A stretch of 5,205 nt of DNA, taken from positions 1-5,205 of the forward strand of contig DTWD01000613.1 in assembly GCA_012963185.1 (NCBI GenBank), read 5' to 3'. The number at the start of each line of letters is the position of its first letter. Position 1 is the first letter of the stretch. Position numbers and translations under genes: made by a program. Shown in pieces: positions 1 to 5,205 of this stretch. A model generated the notes under the pieces. It was given only the letters and a program-made list of their open reading frames with translations. It had not been told where the DNA came from and searched no databases. The DNA is from Acidobacteriota bacterium (GTDB lineage: Bacteria; Acidobacteriota; Vicinamibacteria; Vicinamibacterales; UBA8438).

Positions 1-717
1 AAGCGGTGTGTGCACCGCATAATGCGATAACATCAGGAAAAACGGCTTGTCGGCATTTGAGCGAATAAACCTCTCTGCCTCCTCCGCCAAGCGATCGGGA
101 AGGTAATCGCCCTCTTTGCCCGGCAAAGGCGTTTCTTTGCGAAGTGTCTTGCCAGTCGTCGGAATCCTCCAACTACCCGTGAAGGGGTAAAAGTAACTCC
201 CCGGCGCCCCGTAATCCCGACCGGCAACATTCACGTCGAAACCCTGATGCTCGGGATAATAATAGGTTTCCGTTCCCAGATGCCACTTGCCCATGAACGC
301 TGTTCGATATCCACTCTCGCGAAGCGCCTCCGCAATCGTCACCTCCTCAAGCGGCAAGTTGGAAATATAGCGACCCTCACGCAATTTGTGACCCGTGCGG
401 CTCCAGCGGCCCGAAGGCAGCCACTGGGTGAGCAACAAACGGGCGGGATACCTGCCGGTCATAATGGCCGCCCGAGTCGGCGAGCAGACATTACACGCGG
501 CATAGCCATCAGTAAAACGCATGCCTTCATTGGCCAAGCGATCGATGTTCGGCGTTTGGTAGTAATCGCTGCCGTAGCAGCCCAAATCCTTCCAACCCAA
601 GTCGTCTATCAAGAAAAAAACGACGTTGGTCTTCGGCACTTCAACGCCATAACTATTGGGCGGAAGCAGCAACCCCACGGTCGCTAATAGAAGCGCTATT
701 TGTGGCAACACTTTCAT
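1..717 (-). CDS. Arylsulfatase-type type I sulfatase, C-terminus cut by window edge
   Basis: A secreted sulfatase expected to hydrolyse a sulfate ester on a carbohydrate outside the cytoplasm. Only residues 1-239 are visible, and the reading frame is open to the left edge. Residues 1-24 form a signal peptide (MKVLPQIALLLATVGLLLPP, then NSYG). The N-terminal metal pair is D38-D39 in FFLIDDLGW. The maturation motif is C78-S-P-T-R82, with C78 the predicted formylglycine, followed by the family signature AAIMTGRYP. K144 and H146 in GKWHLG and H236 in HTPL match conserved active-site residues. The later Asp-His/Asn metal ligands and the C-terminal subdomain lie outside the window. The start at 717 is fixed by an ATGA overlap with the upstream sulfatase stop and by AAGGGA six bases before it. 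The pattern is closest to arylsulfatase A-type enzymes (possibly SulfAtlas S1_16). Family is certain; subfamily and substrate are not. Confidence 0.95.
   Translation of the reverse strand, partial: MKVLPQIALLLATVGLLLPPNSYGVEVPKTNVVFFLIDDLGWKDLGCYGSDYYQTPNIDRLANEGMRFTDGYAACNVCSPTRAAIMTGRYPARLLLTQWLPSGRWSRTGHKLREGRYISNLPLEEVTIAEALRESGYRTAFMGKWHLGTETYYYPEHQGFDVNVAGRDYGAPGSYFYPFTGSWRIPTTGKTLRKETPLPGKEGDYLPDRLAEEAERFIRSNADKPFFLMLSHYAVHTPL
714..717 (-). other. ATGA stop/start overlap between two sulfatases
   Basis: The start codon ATG (717-715) and the stop TGA (716-714) share bases. This is the classic sign of translational coupling between adjacent genes of one transcript. Confidence 0.9.
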
Positions 718-2198
718 TTATAATCCCTTGGCAACGCCGCCTTCCATCCCTCGGCCAAGCGCTGAGACAGTTTTTGCACTGTCGAAACACGATCGGTTTC
801 GGCTGCGACATTCTTCATTTCATGCGAATCTGTTTTATAGTCGTACAACTCACGAGCAACAACCTGCTTGGTTTTCCACTGATGCCATTCGACGTAGCGG
901 AAGTGATCGGTTCGGATGGCATAGCCCATGATGTCGCCGTGCCCACGATGGCGGTTTCCCTTGTTTGCCCGTGGGTATTGACTGAAAACCGCTGATTTCC
1001 AAGCACGATCCGGCTTGACCAAGAGCGGCATGAGGCTGATCCCCTCCACACCAACGGGAGCGTCCAGTCCGCATATATCGGTCAGCGTCGGATAAACATC
1101 CACAAACTCAACTAGCGCGTCGGTGTCAGTGCCACGGTGTGCCCGTCCGGAAATGGAAATGATCAGTGGCACGCGCGTGGACAGCTCATAGTTGTTGGCC
1201 TTGGTCCAGAGCCCCTGCTCGCCAAGGTGATAGCCGTGGTCGCCCCACAACACGACCACTGTGTTGTCTTCAAGTTTCAACGCAGCCAACCTGTCCAGCA
1301 ACCGACCGACCAAGGCATCAATATAGCTGACACACGCATAGTAGCCATGCCTCAGTTCACGCACCTTGTCCGTTGAGAGCTGCCCATTTTTGGGAATATC
1401 GCTGTAGCCTTCCAACTCCACCCAACTTCGTATCGCCAGCTCTGGCGCCCCTTTTGGGTGTTCAGCAGAAACCGGCATCGGGATTGTGGCGCGGTCATAA
1501 AGATTCCAATACTTTTGCGGCGCACAGAACGGCAGATGGGGCTTGCGATAGCCCACCGCGAGAAAAAATGGTTTCGGCTGGGCCTGCAACTCAGCGAGTG
1601 CGCTAAGGGCCGCATCGCAAACGATGCCGTCAATGTACGCGTTGTCAGGAACGTTCGCCGCTTCTATTGCAGACCGTTTGAGCCCCTTGCCTTGCAGGTT
1701 TTTCGGCAACGCGTAGCGCACCTTCGGATCGCGTACAAAGTCGTATTTCGGCTTGACCGACCACGAAGGGGGATCTTTGGAGGGCTTGCCGCTACCGTGG
1801 TAGATCTTCCCGATGCTAAGCGTGTGATAACCCTGATTCCTGAAATGCTGCGGCAGCGTCACGATGCCTGGAATTGCCTCACGAAAATGTGTTGCTAGGT
1901 CCCAAACTCGAATTGTATCGGGCCGGCGCCCTGTCAGGAGTGAAAGTCGTGATGGACTACAAACCGCCTGCTGGCAATACGCACGATTGAAAACCATCCC
2001 CCGGTTGGCCAAGCGGTCGATATTCGGCGTTACTGCGGCTTTGTCTCCGTAACAACCCAGCGCCGGACGCAGATCATCGATCGCAATGAACAACACATTT
2101 GGACGTTTGATTGACTTTCGCGCCGCCGCTGGTTGTGACAGGAGGCTGGAAATGACAATCAAAAACAAAGTCAATGTGATTCGACAATTTGAATTCAT
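714..2198 (-). CDS. Iduronate-2-sulfatase-like type I sulfatase (S1_7-like), secreted
   Basis: A complete 494-residue sulfatase of the iduronate-2-sulfatase type, a family that removes 2-O-sulfate from terminal uronic acids. A signal peptide spans residues 1-26 (hydrophobic core ITLTLFLIVISSLL, likely cleavage after PAAA). Visible active-site residues are D41-D42 in FIAIDDLRP, formylglycine C80 in C-S-P-S-R84, K131 and H134 in GKIYH, K219 and H221 in YRKPHLPF, D320-H321 in WGDHGYHLGE and K333 in WTK. From memory, human IDS has D45, D46, C84, K135, H138, H229, D334, H335 and K347, so the spacing is nearly the same. The C-terminal subdomain ends with the typical ELYDYKTDSHEMKNVA segment. The ATG at 2198 overlaps the previous stop (ATGA) and has TGAGG seven bases upstream. 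The length is somewhat short of human IDS (550 residues), as is usual in bacteria. The true substrate is unproven: many bacterial proteins carry this name without biochemical support. Confidence 0.96.
   Translation of the reverse strand: MNSNCRITLTLFLIVISSLLSQPAAARKSIKRPNVLFIAIDDLRPALGCYGDKAAVTPNIDRLANRGMVFNRAYCQQAVCSPSRLSLLTGRRPDTIRVWDLATHFREAIPGIVTLPQHFRNQGYHTLSIGKIYHGSGKPSKDPPSWSVKPKYDFVRDPKVRYALPKNLQGKGLKRSAIEAANVPDNAYIDGIVCDAALSALAELQAQPKPFFLAVGYRKPHLPFCAPQKYWNLYDRATIPMPVSAEHPKGAPELAIRSWVELEGYSDIPKNGQLSTDKVRELRHGYYACVSYIDALVGRLLDRLAALKLEDNTVVVLWGDHGYHLGEQGLWTKANNYELSTRVPLIISISGRAHRGTDTDALVEFVDVYPTLTDICGLDAPVGVEGISLMPLLVKPDRAWKSAVFSQYPRANKGNRHRGHGDIMGYAIRTDHFRYVEWHQWKTKQVVARELYDYKTDSHEMKNVAAETDRVSTVQKLSQRLAEGWKAALPRDYK
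724..729 (-). promoter_or_regulatory. Ribosome binding site AAGGGA for the last sulfatase
   Basis: AAGGGA lies inside the final codons of the upstream sulfatase, six bases before ATG 717. It supports this ATG as the start and indicates independent reinitiation at the ATGA junction. Confidence 0.65.
2195..2198 (-). other. ATGA stop/start overlap between the two iduronate-2-sulfatase-like genes
   Basis: ATG (2198-2196) overlaps the TGA stop (2197-2195) of the preceding gene. It repeats the arrangement at 714-717, so both downstream junctions are likely translationally coupled. Confidence 0.9.
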
Positions 2199-3736
2199 TG
2201 ACTGACCTCACTCTTGGGCTTTCGTGGTTTCTTCAAATCCGGAACTTGCTTGGCTTCGGTCTTTGGCAGCCATTTTCGATGAGATGCGATTACTCCAGAA
2301 AACTGCTCATCGCCTGCGACATTGTTCCATTCGTGTGGGTCGGATTCGTGGTCATAAAGCTCCTCGCTCCCGTCTGCATAGCGAATGTATCGCCAGCGTT
2401 CACTGCGAACTGCGTGATTCCCGCGAAGGTAGGTCATCAACGCGGGGCGATCCCATTTCGCCTGCGGATTACGCAGCAGCGGCACGACACTCCGGCCATC
2501 GCACTCCGTGTCCCCTGTCAAACCACACAGTTCCAGCAGCGTGGGATAAATCACTGTCAAGTCAACCGGCCTGTCGCAGCGACTGCCCGGCCTCGCAACA
2601 CCCGGAGCCACGACGATGAACGGAATATGGTTGGTCTTTTCCCACAACGCGAACTTCTCGATGTGATCCTTCTCGCCAAGATGAAAACCATGATCCGACC
2701 AAAACACGATAATGGTATGGTCGCGTCGCGGACTTTTGTCCAGTGCGTCGAGCACCCGGCCAATTTGGGTATCTGAAAAAGCGGCACAGGCGGCGTATGA
2801 ACGAATGAAATCCCTGTAGGAACCCTTTTTCCGCCGCTCGACCTTCATCATCCCCTGCCAGAACCACTTCTTGCCCCCCAACAGCGAGGCGGCTCCAGCC
2901 GGAAGGTCGTCCCAGTCGCTGGCCTTGCGTGTCGGCAGTCCAATATCCCTGAACGGTAGATGAAATGAACCCGGCGCAAAGAATGGCGAGTGTGGCTTGT
3001 AAATGCCACAGGCCAAAAACAGCGGCTTTTCGCCAACCGGCTCACCCAGCACCTTGCCACAGTAGCTCGCCGTGTGAAAGTCGATGGAATCCTCTACCCG
3101 CATCGGCCACGCGCCCCAATCCGTATTCCGCGATCCGTAATCCGGAGCACCGTTCAGTTTTTGGGGCGGGTATGTCTGCGGCGGCATGTGCTGGAAATCA
3201 TGAAACGAACTGCCGTCATGAAAGGCGCTATTCAGGTGATGGTGAAAGATTTTCCCGGCTCCCCGGACATTGTAACCCGCCGCCATGAACTGCTGCATGA
3301 TCGTCTTGCGGTCTGGCACTGCACGCCGCCAGTCGCTTTTGTTTCCATAAACGCCCGTGGTCGAAGGACGCAGCCCGGTCAATGTGGCAGACCGTGATGG
3401 ATTACACGCCGGTGAAGCACAATAGGCCCGTGTGAACAACATTCCGCGGCGCGCAAGCCGCTCCAAATTCGGCGTCCTGATTGGCGCACCGGGGTCCAGC
3501 AGCGAAATCCAGTCATTCATGTCGTCCACAACCAGAAACAAGACGTCAGGTGCTGGTGATTCCCCTGCAGCCACAAAGGACACAAACCGGCCAAAAACAG
3601 CCCAGACGGCAAAAGCTATCAACAAGATCCATCTGGCTCTTATTTGAAGTTGTTTCTGCACAGGCTTACGCAGACCGGTTTTTCCCTGCCATGGGAATCG
3701 ATCCACTTTTACTCGTTTCGAGTTCCAACCGGTCAT
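2195..3736 (-). CDS. Second iduronate-2-sulfatase/choline-sulfatase-like type I sulfatase, signal peptide or anchor
   Basis: A complete type I sulfatase of 513 residues if it starts at ATG 3736. Residues 36-57 are hydrophobic (WILLIAFAVWAVFG, then RFVSFVAA), either an exported signal with possible cleavage after VAA or an anchor. Active-site residues are D71-D72 in FLVVDDMND, formylglycine C111 in C-N-P-S-R115, K162 and H165 in GKIFH, K247 and H249 in YKPHSPF, D348-H349 in WSDHGFHLGE and K367 in WEK. The C-terminal hallmark ELYDHESDPHEWNNVA is present, followed by a basic tail. It has the same layout as the next gene but clearly diverged sequence, so it is an old paralogue and not a recent duplicate. 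The open frame extends to 3829, but that start would overlap the upstream gene by 86 bases with no sulfatase-like content, so it was rejected. ATG 3736 lies seven bases after the upstream stop. A GTG at 3661 (488 residues) would give a conventional short signal-peptide n-region and remains possible. Substrate unknown. Confidence 0.93.
   Translation of the reverse strand: MTGWNSKRVKVDRFPWQGKTGLRKPVQKQLQIRARWILLIAFAVWAVFGRFVSFVAAGESPAPDVLFLVVDDMNDWISLLDPGAPIRTPNLERLARRGMLFTRAYCASPACNPSRSATLTGLRPSTTGVYGNKSDWRRAVPDRKTIMQQFMAAGYNVRGAGKIFHHHLNSAFHDGSSFHDFQHMPPQTYPPQKLNGAPDYGSRNTDWGAWPMRVEDSIDFHTASYCGKVLGEPVGEKPLFLACGIYKPHSPFFAPGSFHLPFRDIGLPTRKASDWDDLPAGAASLLGGKKWFWQGMMKVERRKKGSYRDFIRSYAACAAFSDTQIGRVLDALDKSPRRDHTIIVFWSDHGFHLGEKDHIEKFALWEKTNHIPFIVVAPGVARPGSRCDRPVDLTVIYPTLLELCGLTGDTECDGRSVVPLLRNPQAKWDRPALMTYLRGNHAVRSERWRYIRYADGSEELYDHESDPHEWNNVAGDEQFSGVIASHRKWLPKTEAKQVPDLKKPRKPKSEVSQ
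2206..2210 (-). promoter_or_regulatory. Ribosome binding site TGAGG for the complete iduronate-2-sulfatase-like gene
   Basis: TGAGG sits seven bases before ATG 2198, within the last codons of the preceding gene. The spacing is near ideal and fixes the start of the downstream sulfatase. Confidence 0.65.
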
Positions 3737-3743
3737 GCAGCAA

Positions 3744-5205
3744 TTAGTTTCTCCCTTTAAAAAAGTAGTCCCAATAATTGAGTGAGAGACTCTGTTTGTT
3801 GGGTGTGCCGTCCTTGAAACAAGCGTCAATCTCTCGTTTTAACCGGACGATGTTTTCCTGTTGTAGGAGTGGGTCATTGGTTTTTTCGCGCCATGCCTGC
3901 AACTGACCCTGTAAACGTTTCAATGTGCCAGAGTGTTCCGGTTCATCGACTAAATTTCGAAATTCAAAAGGGTCAGATTCCAGGTCATAAAACTCATAAG
4001 CCGGCGGTCGATTCATCAGCGTGTAGGCGCTTCGAACAGGCTCTGTGCTTCTGGAGATCACCTCATTCAGCCCGCCAAAAAAGCGCTCGACGGTGAACCT
4101 ATAACCGGGATTGATCTCGTCCGGAAGTAGGTTGTGAATCAACTTGTACCGTTCGTCCCGAATGGTTCGTTGAGGATAGAAATTATGCGCCGAATGAGAA
4201 TGAAACTCGGTAAACAAATAACGCCTCCATTCGTCAATGTTGTGCTCAACCATGGAAACAAGAGAGCGCCCCGGTAAACCGACAACGGGCTTCGCTCCGG
4301 CGATTTCAAGAAACGTCGGCATCAAATCAAGTGTGGTCACCAACTCATTTCGCACACCTTTGACAGTTGTTCGGCCAGGTTTCCCGCGATCCAACCAATG
4401 CATAATAAGTGGCACACGCACCCCCCCTTCGTAGGATGTACGCTTGCCTCGCAATAGGTCAGCACCGTGATCTCCCATGTAAACAATAAACGTGTTATCG
4501 AACTTGCCAGACTCACGGAGCACATTCAGCAACTCGCCAATCAATGAATCAAGACGGCTTATGCAGTTGTAATAGTTCGCCATTTGTTCGCGGAGCTCCG
4601 GTGTATCGACACCGAAATAAGGCAAGGACTTCACATCGGAACCCGTCAGCGGCTTGATCGGAAGCCCGCCTGCGGTCTTTAGAAACGGCCGGTGCGCATC
4701 GGGATAATTCACGCTCAAAAAGAACGGACGATCCGATTCCTTGATAAACCTCCCCGCTTCAAAAGCATACGTGCCCAGTTTTTTTCGGCTAAAGTTCGCT
4801 GATGAAATTTTCTTCACATCAAACGGAAATGCCGAGGCTGGATTGATGTGGAGCTTGCCGATTATACCGGTTCGATAACCCGCCTGCTTTAAACTACGGA
4901 TCAGGTTCGGCGTATTCTCGTCATAGAGCCGGAACTTCCATGTTGCCAGGCCAATCTGGCCGTTTTGATGCGGATATAACCCCGTCAGCAATGCCGCACG
5001 AGATTGGCTGCAACCCGCCTGTGGGACATAGGCCCGATTAAACCGGATTCCATTTGCGGCCAAGCGATCAAGCACAGGTGTTTTCACGTATGGATCTCCG
5101 TAACAACCCAACTCCGGGCCGTTGTCCTCCGATACAATTAGGAGGATGTTCGGCCGCTTGGCATCTGAAACAAGCGCTTGGCCAAGCGCTGCGAACAGCA
5201 AAAAG
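3744..5205 (-). CDS. Heparan N-sulfatase (sulfoglucosamine sulfohydrolase)-like sulfatase, N-terminus cut by window edge
   Basis: A secreted sulfatase resembling N-sulfoglucosamine sulfohydrolase, which removes N-linked sulfate from terminal glucosamine. The frame is open through the right edge and the first visible residues (FLLFAALGQAL) are the end of a signal peptide, so the true start lies outside; a TTG at 5201 is an unlikely start. Counting that TTG as residue 1, the metal pair reads E25-D26 in SEDNGPELG instead of Asp-Asp. The maturation motif is C64-S-Q-S-R68 in place of C-x-P-x-R. It is followed by ALLTGLYPHQNGQIGL, very like human SGSH (SLLTGLPQHQNGMYGL from memory). K116 and H118 in GIIGKLHINP, H160-R161 in DAHRPF, D234-H235 in MGDHG and K243-R244 in RGKRTSYEGG complete the active site. 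SGSH itself has Asp-Asn where this protein has Asp-His. The C-terminal segment EFYDLESDPFEFRNLVDE is typical. It is the first visible gene of the operon, and its stop lies seven bases before the next start. Confidence 0.93.
   Translation of the reverse strand, partial: FLLFAALGQALVSDAKRPNILLIVSEDNGPELGCYGDPYVKTPVLDRLAANGIRFNRAYVPQAGCSQSRAALLTGLYPHQNGQIGLATWKFRLYDENTPNLIRSLKQAGYRTGIIGKLHINPASAFPFDVKKISSANFSRKKLGTYAFEAGRFIKESDRPFFLSVNYPDAHRPFLKTAGGLPIKPLTGSDVKSLPYFGVDTPELREQMANYYNCISRLDSLIGELLNVLRESGKFDNTFIVYMGDHGADLLRGKRTSYEGGVRVPLIMHWLDRGKPGRTTVKGVRNELVTTLDLMPTFLEIAGAKPVVGLPGRSLVSMVEHNIDEWRRYLFTEFHSHSAHNFYPQRTIRDERYKLIHNLLPDEINPGYRFTVERFFGGLNEVISRSTEPVRSAYTLMNRPPAYEFYDLESDPFEFRNLVDEPEHSGTLKRLQGQLQAWREKTNDPLLQQENIVRLKREIDACFKDGTPNKQSLSLNYWDYFFKGRN
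3751..3756 (-). promoter_or_regulatory. Possible ribosome binding site AGGGAG for the 3736 start
   Basis: AGGGAG lies in the last codons of the upstream sulfatase, 14 bases before ATG 3736. The motif is good but the spacing is longer than usual. No start-like motif is evident before the alternative GTG at 3661, so this favours 3736 without proving it. Confidence 0.4.
5173..5190. repeat. Perfect 18-bp palindrome AGCGCTTGGCCAAGCGCT
   Basis: The two halves AGCGCTTGG and CCAAGCGCT are exact reverse complements. It lies in the signal-peptide coding region of the first visible sulfatase, over the codons for LGQA. In RNA it could form a seven-base-pair stem with a GGCC loop close to the start of translation. 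Its function is unknown and it may be chance. Confidence 0.6.

Noticed and set aside
530..556. A 27-base near-repeat (about 25 identities) with 2005-2031
   Set aside because: Both copies encode the conserved NIDRLAN stretch of sulfatases, so protein conservation explains the match. It is not a mobile or recombination repeat.
247..687. 146-codon plus-strand open frame
   Set aside because: It lies entirely opposite the arylsulfatase-like gene, whose active-site motifs are intact in the other strand. No family features are visible in it.
1458..1898. 146-codon plus-strand open frame
   Set aside because: It is antisense to the complete iduronate-2-sulfatase-like gene across conserved motifs, with no supporting signal.
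2189..2776. 195-codon open frame on the plus strand, the longest on that strand
   Set aside because: It is antisense to the conserved C-terminal half of a clear sulfatase, has no recognisable domain or signal, and its composition is that of a reverse-strand shadow.
714..3736. Recent tandem duplication of the two iduronate-2-sulfatase-like genes
   Set aside because: They share motif order but differ in most other residues, in insert lengths and in N-termini. They are old paralogues or were brought together separately.
3737..3829. Upstream extension of the second operon gene to an ATG at 3829
   Set aside because: It would overlap the preceding sulfatase by 86 bases and adds residues with no signal-peptide or sulfatase character. 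ATG 3736 or GTG 3661 is more plausible.
5199..5201. TTG at 5201 as the true start of the N-sulfatase-like gene
   Set aside because: The frame stays open to the edge, and starting here would leave an n-region with no positive charge and a truncated hydrophobic core. The gene most likely begins beyond the window.

Overview
The window is a dense block of four type I sulfatase genes, all on the minus strand and read right to left, with no non-coding stretch longer than a few bases. No tRNA, rRNA, CRISPR array, insertion sequence or phage gene is visible. Long runs of secreted, formylglycine-dependent sulfatases like this are typical of Planctomycetota (Pirellulales-like) and, less often, Verrucomicrobiota, Kiritimatiellota or Lentisphaerota. 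The phrases TPNIDRLA, GQIGLATW and SEDNGPELGCYGD fit planctomycete sulfatases as I remember them. The phylum is inferred from gene content and style only.

Layout in transcription order: (D) 5205-3744, an N-sulfoglucosamine sulfohydrolase (heparan N-sulfatase)-like protein whose 5' end is cut by the window edge; (C) 3736-2195, an iduronate-2-sulfatase-like protein; (B) 2198-714, a second iduronate-2-sulfatase-like protein whose catalytic residues closely match human IDS in spacing; (A) 717-1, the N-terminal 239 residues of an arylsulfatase-type enzyme whose 3' end lies beyond the left edge. D and C are separated by 7 bases. C/B and B/A each overlap by 4 bases as ATGA, so the four genes almost certainly form one co-translated operon. 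Its promoter must lie beyond the right edge and its terminator beyond the left.

A, B and C begin with a signal peptide or comparable hydrophobic segment, and D starts inside one. All four are therefore expected to act outside the cytoplasm, each removing a different sulfate ester or sulfamate from a sulfated polysaccharide. The N-sulfatase-like plus iduronate-2-sulfatase-like pairing resembles heparin/heparan sulfate desulfation. In environmental bacteria, however, the real substrate may be another algal or animal sulfated glycan, and no lyase, glycoside hydrolase, transporter or sulfatase-maturating enzyme is in view to settle it.

The main oddities are a non-canonical maturation motif in D (C-S-Q-S-R where C-x-P-x-R is expected), a Glu-Asp in place of the usual Asp-Asp metal pair in D, an uncertain start with a long basic N-terminal stretch in C, and a perfect 18-bp palindrome in the signal-peptide region of D. 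I see known protein families in an unusually compact arrangement, not a clearly new class of system.
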